Notes under the pieces: generated by a model
Seen by the model: the letters and a program-made list of their open reading frames with translations, nothing else
Told to the model about the DNA's origin: nothing
Databases searched by the model: none
Part shown: piece by piece, positions 49,761 through 61,621 of the stretch
How positions within the stretch are numbered: position 1 is the first letter of the stretch
Layout: every line of letters begins with the position of its first letter
Assembly: GCA_016706055.1 (NCBI GenBank)
Contig: JADJKL010000007.1
Span: 124,001 to 188,000, forward strand
Origin: Chitinophagaceae bacterium
Lineage (GTDB): Bacteria > Bacteroidota > Bacteroidia > Chitinophagales > Chitinophagaceae
DNA length: 64,000 nt
Reading direction: 5' to 3'
Translations under genes and position numbers: made by a program

Positions 49761-52626
49761 TTATTGCACTCTCATGTCCTTCATCCTCTTTCCATGCTAC
49801 AGAGGCATTCTTGCACTGGTGAAGCATTTTGTTTCATTTTGTTCAGGTTAAACAACAGGCTCACCATAAAGTAACGTTGCAGCACCATACCTAGAATATC
49901 TTGAATACAATTTTCTGCAGTAGGGTAATGCTTTGATTCTGATTCAATAAATCTCTTACTGAAAATTTGATTTCCCATTTTTGGTTTTTAAATACCGGCT
50001 TGCTAAAGCTTGATTCCACAATGGAATAGCCTGAATAAACCAACATCTGCACGGCCAGTTAATGTAGTAATCAAATCGGTTGCCAATAGTAAAGCAAGGT
50101 TGCTTTGAATGTGTAAGAGGCATCCAAAGAATAGGTTTGTGTAAGATAATCTTCGTTCAATGAAGCGTTTACTGAGTATTTATTATTTGTGTATGCAAGG
50201 TTTGCTTTTACACCAAACTCTATTTTTCTTTATTGAGATTCAAAACCAACTCCTTGACTAATCACCAATGTTTTACCTATGTTCTCTTTGCTTGACAATA
50301 AGCTTACATCTTTGTATAAGAAAAAATTATTTGAGAAGTTGACACTGGAGCCCTTCATCTTGGATCTTTAAAAGGAATTCCTAATGTAATAAAAGAGTTA
50401 ACCCTGAGTAGCCGTCTAAGTTCACCGGTTTGGTTAACTGAATACCTCTGCCGATAGAGTCAATACTATTTACAATTTTATTATTTAGCCGTGTAGCTAA
50501 TATTAGCAGCAATGTATTTGAATGGAATATTGAATGTGTTATAACTCAAATTAAGATTATGCGTAAACTCCTGCTGCAAATCCGGATTACCAATTGATTG
50601 GTTCAACTGATCTGTAACATCTAATACATTTTGCAATTGAGATATGCTTTGTTGGTTGGTTTTTCCATTATACCTGAAGCGTAAATTTTTATTTCTACCA
50701 GGTGTAAGATTAAAGTTAAATGTAGGGAAGTAATAACATCTTGCTCTGGTTACAGAATCTTTAGCTGTGAAAGCTTGATAGCTATCACTTTCTAAAGTTG
50801 ATTGCTGCACAGACATACCCAACTGATAGTTATATTTTTTTCTTGAATACGAAATTAGCCCCAACTCTGTGAGCAAGGAAAGGTTTTCAAAATCATTCGT
50901 CAAACGTAAATTCGATTTTTATCATATTTTCCCTGAAGTACCTTTAAAATCATAGGTTTCTCTAGTGGAATTGCTTACATTTTTAGTGAAAGCATAGTTT
51001 AATTCCAACAACTTATTCAATCCGAATGATTCAGTAACAGAGGCACTTATGGTGTTATTATTATTTTTTGTTTTTTGCATGTATTGCTGATTCTGCAAAA
51101 TACTTCTGAATAAAGATCCATCCCTGTTGAACAATTCATTGGTCTGAAAAAGTTAAACCATCGCTGTTACTGTTGCCAAATGAATTGTTCCAGCCTAATG
51201 TAAGCGTACGGCCTGTTTTACTGAACTTGTGCCTGAAAATAAAATTATTTGAAAAAGTAAATCCATCTCTACTATTTGAGTTCGTTGATTTACTTGTAGA
51301 AGCAAGGTTTTACCAAAAGCATCATCAGCCATTACAAAAGTAGTGTCGCTACTAAAATTTTCTGAACGCTGATGGTTAAAAGATGGAATGTAAATCAGTG
51401 AATCCATAGAATCTATCTGATATTCCATTCTTAAATTAAACCGGTGATTCTGGCTTAAGTTATTAGAATACGTTTCGTTATTACGAATGGCAATTGAATC
51501 GCCTGTTGCAAGATTATAAGTAGTACGACGCAAACTATTTTCTTCTTTGTTCTGGTTTTGAGTCAGAAAGAAATAGCTACCGTTTACTTTAATTTTATTT
51601 GCCCAAAGATCAGAATAGTTTATACCCGTAGAGAGTGATTGATAATACCGGTGCTGCTGCACACTATTGACAAAATCCTATTCCGCTGCCACTGCTGCCT
51701 CTTACCGCCGCCTGCCGGAGCTAGCACCACCGCCACCTCTGCCACCGCTAAACCTCCCATGGAGCCGATGATAACTGAAAAAGAAAATCCTTGCTTATTA
51801 ATATTATTGCCGTTGAATAAAACAGAAACTTTTTATCATTATTAAACTTATTGAAAGACAAATTGCTTCATAACGACCATCTGTACCGCCGGCAACTAAT
51901 GCTCTTCCAAAAACTCCTTTGTTCTTATCTTTCTTTAGCTGAATGTTGATTGTTTTGGAACGACTACCATCATCAATCTTGGTAAACTTTGCCTGATCAC
52001 TCATATCATCAAATACCTGAATGCTTTCTACCATATCTGCTGTCAGATTCTTGGTGGCCAGTTTTGGATCGTTACCAAAAAAATCTTTCCATTTACATAT
52101 ACCTTCTGAATATCCTCGCCCTGCGATTTTACATTACCGTCTTTATCACTTCAACACCTGGTAATTTTTTCAAAAGATCTTCAACTGTAGCATTAGGTTT
52201 TGCGTTTAAAATGCAGATGGATTAAACTGAACCGTATCGTCCTTTACCTGATGGGTACATAGGAACTGATAACAACATTTTCAGCGACTTTCCGCTTGTG
52301 CCAGGAAAACACTTCCGAAGTCTATTGTTTTATTTTCAGCAGAAATAGAAAACGACTTGCTAAACGGATCGTAGCTTTTATGGTTGACAATTAATAGATA
52401 TTCTGGCTCGGCGAGGCCTTTTACCTCAAAAACCGCCTTGTTTATTACTTAATGTAAATGTTGCCAGGCTTGAATCCTTAACATTCATTACAGAAACCGT
52501 AGCATCTACAATCGGTTGTTTTGAACTGAATCCAGCAAGTTGCCTTTAATACTGCCATCGGCTTTCTGAGCCTGAACAGCTAAAAAGAGACTAAATCAGG
52601 AGGGATAAGGTAAATATCTTCTTCAT
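49761..52626 (-). CDS. Outer-membrane beta-barrel protein with CarboxypepD_reg domain, copy 2 (frameshifts)
   Basis: About 955 residues if repaired. ATG at 52626 (MKKIFTLSLLI, signal peptide ending VQAQ after a repair), then GSIKGNLLDS and the regulatory-like domain (DATVSVMNVKDSSLATFTL, FEVKGLAEPEYLLIVNHKSYDPFSKSF), a plug-like region (VESIQVFDDMSDQAKFTKIDDGSRSKTINIQLKKDKNKG) and a Gly-rich loop (FSGGRGGGGASSG near 51720). Long barrel stretches follow (YQSLSTGINYSDLWANKIKVNGSYFFL, PGRNKNLRFRYNGKTNQQSISQLQNVLDVTDQ, PDLQQEFTHNLNLSYNTFN), with the typical end RMKDMRVQ. At least ten indels break it. The layout equals copy 1; the conserved VTDQLNQSIGNPDLQQEF segment matches MAQLQPVPDNSNSLN and PDLKQEYTH in copy 1. 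Confidence 0.72.
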
Positions 52627-52734
52627 AAAACTTAAAATGTGTACGAAAATAGACGTAAGAAGAAGGTATAACTTTCGGGAATGGTTAAATATTTAAAAGA
52701 AAAGGTAGCCTTTAGGTATTTATTGATCAAAGAT

Positions 52735-55700
52735 TTAGCTAAACAAGTACTCCACATCTTCCCTTGTGAGTGTCTTCTACAAATGAAGAATCGTCGAAAT
52801 AATGTCTTTTGCCAATGCCCTTTTCTTTCCTGCAGTTTAAGGATCTTGTCTTCAATTGTATCACATATCATTCTATATGCAAATATATTTTTGGTTTGCC
52901 CGATACGGTGTGTTCGGTCAATGGCCTGTTGCTCCACCGCTGGTTCCAGTAAGGGTCCACAAAATACATAGTCGGCAGCGGTAAGGCTCAAACCAACACC
53001 TCCGGCTTTAATGATATAGAATACCTTTTCTTCATCATTCTGAAAGCTTTAATAGCTTTTTGCCTATCTGGTGCAGAAGTGCTTCCATCAAAAATATTGT
53101 ATTTAACACCTAGTTCTTCAATTTGGTTCTTATCAATGCCAACATGCCGAGGAATTGAGAAAAGATCAATGCTTTATGATCGCCAATATTTTCTGTAATC
53201 TCCTGCCAGTTCATCATCCAGTTTTATGGAATGGTTTTCAAATTTTTCCTGTTCATTTAAAATGGCTGGTGAGTCACAAATCTGGCGGAGCTTCATTAAT
53301 CCTTGCAAAATGGTTAATTGCGATTTCTGAATGCCTTGTGTTTCTATCGTACCCAAAATCTGGTTTCTAAAATCATTTCTATATGCATCATAAATATTGC
53401 GCTGCTTGCTTTCCATTTCGCAGAAGAGAATCATTTTTGTTTTTCCGGAAGATCTTTTGCTACCTGTTCTTTTTGTTCTTCTTAAAATAAATGGAAAGAA
53501 TTTTTGCAGATGGGTCTTTCTGTCTTGCTCGCCAAATTTATCAATTGGTATAGAAAATTCTGACGGAAGAATTCCATAGTGCCCAACATACCGGGGTTCA
53601 GGAAGTTCATTTGTGCAAAAATGTCAAAAGTATTATTCTGCAACGGGGTACCGCCCATGCAAAGACGTTTCTTTGCTTTTAACAAACAGGCGGCTTTAGT
53701 TACTTTACTTCCAGGGTTTTTTATTGCCTGCGACTCATCCAATACTACATAATCAAAATCAATACTCATTAAAAGTTTAATGTCGCTACGTAACGTACCA
53801 TAAGTGGTAATGGTAATTTCATGATCCATTATTTCTTCCTTCGTTCTCGTTCTTGCTTCGCCATGATGAAGGCGATAGGTAAGTTCAGGAGTGAATTTTG
53901 TTATCTCATTTTCCCAGTTATAGATTAATGTTGTCGGGCAAACAACCAATGCTTTCAACGATTTATTCTCTTTCTATAATACTCCATAAAAAGAAAGAGC
54001 TGCCTGTACTGTTTTACCTAAACCCATATCGTCTGCAAGAATGCCGCCCCACTTAATATCTTTCAAAAATTCAACCATTGATAGCTCGCAAAACTGGTAA
54101 GGGCGAAGAATTGGCCAAGTGATCGGAAGGTTCAATTTCTCTTTATCTGATTAAACTCTTGGGGTTTCTTACTTTTCTTCCAATGCTACTACCAGTTCTT
54201 CTTCATCTCTTGTTTCATACATTCATCCACAACACTTAAATGATAGCGGGATAATTTCAGTGTATCAGATTTTCCTTCGCCAACTCTAAATAGCAATGAA
54301 TATTTTTTTCAACCATTCTTCTGGTAAAATACCGAGAGTGCCATCATTCAATTGTACAAATTGTTGCTTATTGGCCAAAGTCTCTTTTGACTTCTGCTAC
54401 TGATACTTGTTGATCACCAAAAGAATATCCACTTTTGCATCGAACCAATCTGTATTACTACTGATGAAAATCTTCGTAGAAGGTTTTGCTGTATTGAAAC
54501 CGAAAGTTTTTAATGCCCTCAAATCCAAACACCGGCGTCTTCAATCTCCTTCATTGCATCTACAAACAAAGAACCAGTTATTCTTTAATACATCAGCACC
54601 TTTTAATGCCAGTGTTCCCTGAATCTTCATTATATGCAAAGTTGGAATGAAGGTTTTGTACTTTGAATAAATTCATTTTCCTTTTCTCTATTACGATGCA
54701 CCACCACTACTTTATCAGCCTGCGGAACTATTAATTCATCTCTGTCAGATACTTTGTTTCAAAACCTTTGTAATAAAATCTTGGCTGAAAAACCAAATGT
54801 TCGCCTTTCTCTAATAAAACAAGTTAACATCTGATTACCATCTTTTATTTCATACACCAGCGATTTATCAAAATCAATTTTATGTTCTTGCCAGTGGTAA
54901 TAAAAATTCATTCAACGTTTTGCTCCAGTCTTCGGCAGCGACTTCCATTTTACCTGTTGGTAAAAATTTATCTACTAAAATGAATAACGTCGTTGTTATT
55001 CCAGAGGTGTGATTGATTGTTATACGAAAAAAGCGGAGTAGCTTTCTGTTATCACCTAAATCAAATTCAAGCGGACCAGCTTTTACCCGACACCCAATAG
55101 TAAAGCCCTTTTCTTTTTAACTGGACAAAGCGTGGCTGCTTCCTCTGCCTGCAATTGTAACTTCGAGATTTGCCGTTTTAAATTCCTTTCCCTGATCCAG
55201 TATAAACACAAATGGATTGTCTGCCGATTCAATAAATATTTTTCGTTTCGGCAACAAATATTCCGCCATTAACTCTCTTGTTTCTTCCGGTAAATCATCA
55301 TTCTCATCATGAATAATATTTTCCCAGATACCAGAAAAAAAAAGGAGAATTGTAGCTGATATATTTATTGGATTTCTGATTCCTGCAATTTTCTTAACGC
55401 TGTAAGTAATTTTATCTGCTCCGATAAGCTGTCGGAATTTACATAGCGACTTATATCTACTTTTTTCTACTGTGCCCGCAAATGCTTCATTCCGTTTCAT
55501 CCGGCTCGCCAACCACAACATCAACAGTAAACTGAGGATACGTTTTTTATTAAAATTAAAAACCACTCCTAAACGTTGTGATGGAATAGCTTCTTGCACT
55601 GCAACTTCCGGCGGCGCAGCTTCGGGCCGCTTCTCTTTCCTTCATCGGCAATAAAACGGGACGGACTGCGTGGTAGCCAACGCCACTCTTTAATCTTTAT

Positions 55701-56477
55701 ATCCAATACTCTTAAAAAAGGTTTCCTCTTTGTAAACAAATTCAAATTTCTTCTTCAAATCGTCAGCCAATGAATAACCGTATGCTTCCAGCAACTTTTT
55801 TTTTTTCTTTATCCCAATTGCGGATGCTGTCAAAATAATTGGCGCCATGGGTGTTTATTAATTGTAGTACAATCACCTTTGGTAAACAAAGTGGATTCTC
55901 TGTATCCTCATAATCACAACTTGTATCAAAACTTCTTTCTTCATTTTTACTAATGATGACTTTGTAATCTTGACCGTTCAGGAACAGTAGCTTTTACCGT
56001 TTCATTTTCGGCAAAATCAATCTTGGCTTTATTAGTTCGTAAAAATATCTCTGCATCAGAAAACACTTCCTGCGAAGTAAAACGGCGGATATTTTTTAGG
56101 TCAATTGTTTTCAACTTTACAACTGTGTGCCGCTGATCGTATTGCAAATTTTCTGATTGCAGATGTCCTCTGTCAATCAAATCTTGTAATTGAAATAATG
56201 CGGTTACTTCATGGCGGCATATATCACCTAAGTTATAAGGACATGCACAGCGCAATGATGTAGCTTTTGGCATCTTTAAACTTTGAATATATACTTTATA
56301 AAAAGTAGAATAGCTATCGTCTTTTACACGAAAAACGGCGGAGCCAAACAGATCATCATAATCCACCAATTCTACAAAACCGATTGAATGAATTTTTTGA
56401 AAGAAATAAATAATAAATTTTATATCAGAAGTATACAGGAAAAAATAAAGTATCTTAGTAGATTTTTTACCCGACAA
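52735..56477 (-). CDS. SNF2-family DEAD/DEAH helicase with SWIM domain (frameshifts)
   Basis: About 1,240 residues if repaired. The N-terminus has a SWIM zinc-finger ([18 protein letters not shown], CxC then CxH, near 56200), followed by a long middle part with weak similarity, then the SNF2 ATPase: motif [16 protein letters not shown] (near 54030), [21 protein letters not shown], the DExH-type [20 protein letters not shown] (near 53720), GGTPLQNN, and the C-terminal helicase part with [17 protein letters not shown] (arginine finger) and [10 protein letters not shown]. It ends [11 protein letters not shown] at 52735. SWI2/SNF2 enzymes of this kind are dsDNA translocases that remodel nucleoprotein. 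About fifteen indels break it. The start near 56477 is uncertain and may overlap comB. Confidence 0.8.
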
Positions 56478-57188
56478 TCAGTTTTCCTTCCTTGTACAAT
56501 GGCAACACATTTGCCACATCATCCGTCAAACAATATTTAATATCATCAATCAATCCGAATCTTTCTACCAAACGATGATAGTGTGTCAGCTTCGGTGCAA
56601 AATCCATGATATTGTTTTTATGATGCATGCATTGCCTCTGCCATTACAGAACTATCGCAATGAATGGTAAATTTTTTAATACGGCTGATCACCGATCCAG
56701 CAAATAATGTGTCTTCAAGGTTAAAACGGTCTTTCCATCCTGCACAACCAAGTACCACATTCTTTTTTTCCTTTAACAAGAAATCGCAAACAGCTGATAT
56801 GTTTGGAAAGGAACCTGAAATAATAGTATCTGCATTTTTCTCCAACGCCATGTGTGTAACAATCTTGTTCCATTAGTTGTTGTTAGTACCAACGTTTTAC
56901 CTCAATAAATTCTCTTGTATATTCTAATGGAGAGTTCCCATGCTGTAATCCATCGGCTATCATTCCATCTCTTTCGCCAGCAGCAATGCCATCAATGCTT
57001 TTTGAAATTTCAATTGCTTTGGGAACAGAATCAACGGGTATTACCGATTTAGCTCCATTGTACAATGCGGAAGCAATGGTAGAAGTAGCTCTGAATACAT
57101 CTATAATTACCACAACGCTGTTGCTTAAATCATACAGGTGTAATAAGGCTGGAGATAAGGAAGTGCTGAGGGTTGGTTTATCGGTCAT
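56467..57188 (-). CDS. comB: 2-phosphosulfolactate phosphatase (frameshifts)
   Basis: ComB-type enzyme, about 240 residues, hydrolysing 2-phosphosulfolactate (second step in coenzyme M synthesis in archaea; in bacteria its role is often sulfolactate or unknown). The start MTDKPTLSTSLSPALLHLYDL and VVIIDVFRATSTIASALYNGAKSVIPVDSV fit the family; then GERDGMIADGLQHGNSPLEYT, TLVLTTTNGTRLLHMALEK (joined across a break near 56880), ADTIISGSFPNISAVCDFLLKEKKNVVLGCAGWKDRFNLEDTLFAG, and a second break near 56625 before the C-terminal FCTEADTLSSFGR and [13 protein letters not shown]. The gene runs up to the helicase gene. Two indels only. Confidence 0.8.
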
Positions 57189-57256
57189 ATAAGACAGCAA
57201 AACAAAGTAACAGAAATAAAAGCCCTTGTTATTTTATAAGTAGTTTTTTCCATTTA

Positions 57257-57699
57257 TCACTCCAGCCTTTTATAGCTTGGTTCTCTTTCTAACAAACGAC
57301 GCATATATCTTGTAGGGGTAAAGACTGTTAAACCATTCGCCAACGAGGCCATAAGGAGATTCGTAATGAAAGAGGTCGATTAAGATAGTTCCATTGTCAC
57401 AAGGTTTAAAATGATGCTCATGCTTCATTTCTCTGAAATCTCCCTGTAGCTGTTCGTCAGTAAACATTTGCGGTTTTATCATCTCCGCAATTTTTACCCG
57501 TAATATTCTGTTTTTAAAAAAGATGCCTTGCCTTCCAGGTAACAGTTTCATCTTTTCAATTAGGCCAAATCTTGTTCCAGCAACGGCTTCCTCCTTATAA
57601 GAGACCATAGATTCTTTTATGCAAATCAATATGACGGCTCAGGTCAAAGACTATGTTTACCGGAGCTGCTATAAAAGTTGTAAGATGAATAGTTGGCAT
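57257..57699 (-). CDS. SRPBCC (START-like) family protein (frameshifts)
   Basis: About 147 residues if repaired. The start at 57699 reads MPTIHLTTFIAAPVNIVFDL and SRHIDLHKESMVSYKEEAVAG, the typical opening of this ligand-binding helix-grip fold. Then TRFGLIEKMDETVTWKA-like, a break near 57560, a run with the TDEQLQGDFREMKHEHHFKPCDNGTILIDLFHYESPYGLVGEW segment, a further break near 57310 and an end near LLEREPSYKRL. These proteins bind hydrophobic ligands or act as cyclases; the ligand is unknown. It is a single gene in a same-strand row. Confidence 0.75.
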
Positions 57700-57757
57700 T
57701 GAAGAAAGTTTGTACTAACAATATACTGCTGTATTCACAAAAAATCCTACCGCATTA

Positions 57758-58848
57758 TCATTTTATGAAAAAAGGAATTTTAGAAACTTTGCCATTAGTA
57801 ATTTATCCCTGACCTTAATGTAAATCTCCGTATCTAATGCTGAAAAAACTTTAGATACATATCCCATTCCAATTGCTTTTCCGAGACTAGGCGACTGTGT
57901 GCCGGATGTTACATGACCAATTGTTGCGCCTGTAAAATCTTTTATTTCATAGCCATGACGGGGAATTCCTTTTTCAATCATTTCAAAACCCACCAACTTT
58001 TTTGTAATGCCCTCTGCTTTTTGTTTAGCAAATATTTCTTTAGCAGTAAATTCTTTTGTGAATTTAGTAATCCATCCAAGCCCTGCTTCCATTGGTGAAG
58101 TGGTATCGTCAATATCATTTCCATATAAACAAAAACCCATTTCCAATCTTAGTGTATCTCTTGCACCAAGGCCAATTGCTTTCATTCCCTTTGGCCCGCC
58201 TTCGGCAAAAATAGCATCCCAGATTTTTTCAGCGTCTCCATCTTTATCTTCGAAATAAATCTCCACGCCGCCTGCGCCTGTATAACCCGTTGCACTTACC
58301 AATACATTTTCCACTCCGGCAAATGTTCCTTTGGTAAAAGTGTAATACTTCAAATTCAATACATCAATATCCGTTAGTGATTCTAATATTTTTGTTGCAT
58401 TTGGTCCTTGTATTGCCAACAAACAAGTTTTATCAGAGATGTTGTGCATCTCCACATTGTTTGTATTATGTTTTGCAATCCAGTTCCAGTCTTTTTCAAT
58501 ATTGGAAGCATTTACTACCAACATGTAAACTTTATTTTCTTCAATGCAATACACTAACAAATCGTCAACGATGCCACCGTTTTCATTTGGCAAACAGCTA
58601 TACTGCGCCTGACCTGGTTTTAATTTAGCGGCATCATTACTTGTAACTCTTTGAATAAGATCTAATGCATTTTCGCCTTTCAAAATAAACTCACCCATAT
58701 GGCTTACATCAAACACTCCTGCATTTTTTCTTACTGTTGCATGTTCGTCATTAATGCCAGTGTATGAGATTGGCATATTATATCCTGCAAACTCAGCCAT
58801 TTTTGCACCAAGGGCAATGTGTTTTTCAGTAAATGCGGTATTCTTCAT
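57758..58848 (-). CDS. gcvT: Glycine cleavage system T protein (aminomethyltransferase)
   Basis: Tetrahydrofolate-dependent aminomethyltransferase of the glycine cleavage system, 361 residues and full length. The start [50 protein letters not shown] (about 55-75), [20 protein letters not shown] (folate site, about 80-100), [32 protein letters not shown] and [13 protein letters not shown] (about 230-265) and [25 protein letters not shown] segments are all in place. The frame stops after FLKFLFS at 57763; one more A in GCAAAGTTTC would give [11 protein letters not shown] and a stop at 57758, the usual C-terminus. Start ATG at 58848. Confidence 0.95.
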
Positions 58849-58906
58849 ATAAGCAAATTTGAACGCAAATGTAGAGCAAAATCACTTGTTTGCTTCTTCA
58901 CTCATA

Positions 58907-58942
58907 ATATTAAAACAGAAAAGCTCCTTTTACGGAGCCTTT
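58907..58942 (-). terminator. Terminator after the PspC gene
   Basis: On the minus strand GGCTCC, a GTAAAA loop, GGAGC and then TTTTCTGTTTT form an intrinsic terminator. It lies 62 nt past the PspC-type gene stop and 59 nt before the gcvT start, so it ends the PspC operon. Confidence 0.7.
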
Positions 58943-58944
58943 CT

Positions 58945-58997
58945 ATTCCGGCATCGCCGGGTTTCAACCAGTCTGCTCGAAAGCAGGCTTCAACCTA
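58945..58997. repeat. Hairpin pair with GTTTCAACC/GCTTCAACC phrases
   Basis: Two GC-rich hairpins side by side (CCGGCATCGCCGG at 58948-58960; TCTGCTCGAAAGCAGGC-type at 58971-58988), each followed by a Tyr-free nine-base phrase GTTTCAACC or GCTTCAACC. The GC content is far above its surroundings and the unit is repeated, which looks like a small dispersed palindromic element (REP-like). Read by eye only. Confidence 0.5.
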
Positions 58998-59003
58998 TTT
59001 TAT

Positions 59004-61220
59004 TTAGAACCATTGCACCAGTGAAGAAACAGGTGATGGACCTCCAGCAATATCGCCGTTTACAATCTTTTCTTCTTTATTTTCTACAGGTACAATTGCC
59101 TCAGGCTTTATTTCTTTTTTCAATTCTTTTATCTTCCTATCACTTTCCTCTTTTACGTTCTTCCTCTTGTATTTGTTTTTGAATATCGTTTTTCTCTTTA
59201 TTATCTGTTCCAGGATAACGGTATTCATTGTCAGGCTGCTGCTTTTCAATTACCTCGCCAGTTTCAGTTTTTAGTTTTCCATTAATTCCCATTGTGTAAT
59301 CTACACCTGAAAGAAACCGTGAAGATCTGTCATCAATTTCCACATTCACCACTCTGTTACGCCGAGAGCTTCTTCTTACTCTTACATTTACAGCATTCAG
59401 TTTTTCGTTTACCGTCTCATCAAAACGAATTTTCTTTCCAATTGGAACTAGTATTTCAACTTCCACCTGCTGGCCACGAAACTTACTTTCTTTATCAACT
59501 GTATATCCGCTACCAACATCCAGTACACTATCTCTTGATGAAACATTATATTGAATTCTTTCAGCCCTTGCAATTGCTTCATCTTCTGATCTGCCAAAGC
59601 TGTGTTTCTTTAATGTTACATGGTATTGTGAATCAAGACTTGGTTTAACCGTAAACCTAACAGTTGATAATCTTAAAGTATCATCAGATAAATCCCATCC
59701 GCTGCTTTCACTATTTATCCAAGTAAAACGGCCAGAGTATGTTAATTCTTGTTCTGATACAGCAACTATTATTTTATTATTTCTTGGTTGAACAACTTCA
59801 ATTATTTTATCAGTATGATCGTAATTTCTAAAATCACTTGAAATACTGGATGCTAATAAAATAGCTGCTATCCATCCAATTGTCCATAAAGCACCGAATG
59901 TCCAACCCAAATAATTGCTTCTTGATTTTACTTTAGTTATACGACGAACAACCCAAATAATAAAGCCAACCAGTGGAACTATAATAAAGAAAATCAATGT
60001 ACCCCATGCATATATCTGCTGCCAGTTACTCGTCCATAAAAAAAATCATTGACTGGCGACCAAGCAATACCTCCAAATAAAAAGGCGATTAATCCAACAA
60101 ATAATGCAAAAGCAATTGTTCCTGCGATAAACAAAAAGAATACTTTAAACAATACGGCAATTACATGACCAAGACCTCTTCCTCTACTACGTACCGTTTC
60201 GTTTACTTCAGCAGCAAATGCTTTTCCTCTTGTGCCGGAAAATTCTTTTGCTTTGCTCGAAAAATTCTGAGCAGACTCTTTTACTTCTTCGCCCCAACCT
60301 TTCATTTTCTCTTTAAAATTTCCCATTCCTTCCTGTACTGTCTGACGAATACGATTTACATCTACTTTTTCGCCTCTCATCTCCATTTTTTCATAATTAG
60401 TATTTGCTTCTGGCAACACCATCCACAGTACTACATAAATAAGAATGAATGTTCCACTAATGGAACCAAAGCCAATATTTAGTGCAAGATCAAGATCATT
60501 ACTAAAGTCAAGATTGTTAATTACTGATATAAGTATACTTAATATCAATGGAGCTGCAAAAATTAGCCGGATAGTTCTGGCACTCTTATCAAAATAAGCA
60601 GCCAAACCACCTGCAACGCCACCAATTATTCTATCATCAGGATTACGATAAAGTCTTTTGCCAGCATATCCATCCAGATCTTTTGTAGGAAGAACAATCC
60701 ATAAAATTATATAAGCCAGAAATCCTAATCCGAAACCACCGAAGGTGATGATAGCAAAAAGAATTCTTACTATGGCCGGATCCACATTCATATAGGCAGC
60801 AATTCCACTACAAACACCACCAATAAATTTGTCGCCGCTATCACGGTACAGTCTTCCTTTACTTTTCTTTTCAGTGTAGGAATAGTTTTGACTTTGCTGA
60901 CTGCTTTGTTGACCACTCTGCTGGTTTGAGTCTTTGGCTTCAGCAACTTCTTCTGCTTCGAAGTCTTCCACCTTACCCATAGAATTAATAATTTCTTCTA
61001 CATCTGCTTCCGTTGCGCTGGAAGCGCCTTTACGGATTTTTTCATCTAGTAATTCAGCAATCCTGCTTTCAATATCGTTGATGATTTCATCACGGCCTTC
61101 TTCGTTTACAAAATACTTGCGAAGGCTTTCAATATAACTTTGCAACTTTTCATAAGCAGAGTCTTCAATCGGTATTACCCGACCGCTTAAGTTGATGTTT
61201 ATAATCTTTTTCATTGTCAT
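59004..61220 (-). CDS. PspC-domain envelope stress membrane protein (two frameshifts)
   Basis: One gene of about 738 residues. It opens MTMKKIININLSGRVIPIEDSAYEKLQSYIESLRKYF and RIAELLDEK (conserved cytoplasmic domain, 1-90), a linker (NQQSGQQSSQQSQ), then two PspC domains (RLYRDSGDKFIGGVCSGIAAYMNVDPAIVRILFAI near 124 and RLYRNPDDRIIGGVAGGLAAYFDKSARTIRLIFA near 190), further membrane helices, and a C-terminal beta-rich domain (about 430-650) with FRGQQVEVEILVPIGKKIRF. Breaks lie in the T8 run at about 60044-60051 (one more T gives NDFFLWTSNWQQIYAWG) and near 59160 (an extra base; the corrected tail is VKEESDRKIKELKKEI). PspC proteins sense membrane stress. It follows a PadR regulator by 23 nt, which probably controls it. 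Confidence 0.85.
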
Positions 61221-61243
61221 AATATTTGGTTGAAGTATACTAG

Positions 61244-61597
61244 TTAACTATTACTTAATGGTTCATCCGATTTTTTACTTGTCAGCGCATTCACACCGTT
61301 AGAAAGCTCTTCCCAGGTTTGTTGTAGTTCTTTATAAAAGCTGTCCCCTTTTTCTGTTAGTGAAAAGTATTTTCTGGGTGGGCCTGAGTTACTTTCTTCC
61401 CAGCGATACGTAAGCATTTCAGCATTTTTTAATCGGGTAAGTAAAGGATAGAGTGTGCCTTCTAATATCTGAAGGTTAGCGGCCCGCATTTCTTCCACAA
61501 TATCACTCGGGTAAGCTTCGCCCCGGCGAATGATAGAAAGAATACAGAACTCCAGTATCCCTTTCCGCATCTGACTCTGTGTGTTTTCAATATTCAT
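61244..61597 (-). CDS. PadR family transcriptional regulator
   Basis: 117 residues, complete. A winged helix-turn-helix (GILEFCILSIIRRGEAYPSDIVEEMRA, ILEGTLYPLLTRLKNAEMLTYRWEESNSGPPRKYFSLTEKG) and a short C-terminal dimerisation helix (FYKELQQTWEELSNGVNAL). PadR proteins repress stress or efflux genes and are released by small ligands; with PspC as its next gene it fits the common PadR-PspC pair of Bacteroidota. It is 24 nt behind the NTF2-like gene, so the three form one operon with the promoter at 62151-62181, whose inverted repeat is a likely operator. Confidence 0.93.
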   Translation of the reverse strand: MNIENTQSQMRKGILEFCILSIIRRGEAYPSDIVEEMRAANLQILEGTLYPLLTRLKNAEMLTYRWEESNSGPPRKYFSLTEKGDSFYKELQQTWEELSNGVNALTSKKSDEPLSNS

Positions 61598-61621
61598 ATC
61601 TGTTACCTCTTATTTTATTAT

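Larger units (their letters stand above)
42060..57760. other. Indel-rich block, probable low sequence quality
   Basis: Every gene in this block is split by one or more single-base indels, while family motifs continue in neighbouring frames in the right order. Many breaks are missing bases in homopolymers, others are missing or extra single bases. Both strands and unrelated genes are equally affected, and gene order stays sensible. This points to uncorrected sequence (for example low coverage or long-read error) and not to decayed genes. Annotations in this block are reconstructions and exact lengths are unsure. Confidence 0.8.

Noticed and set aside
42060..57760. Decayed genomic island or pseudogene cluster
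   Set aside because: Frames continue with full motif conservation through the breaks and no stop-inducing substitutions or large deletions are visible; sequencing error is more likely.
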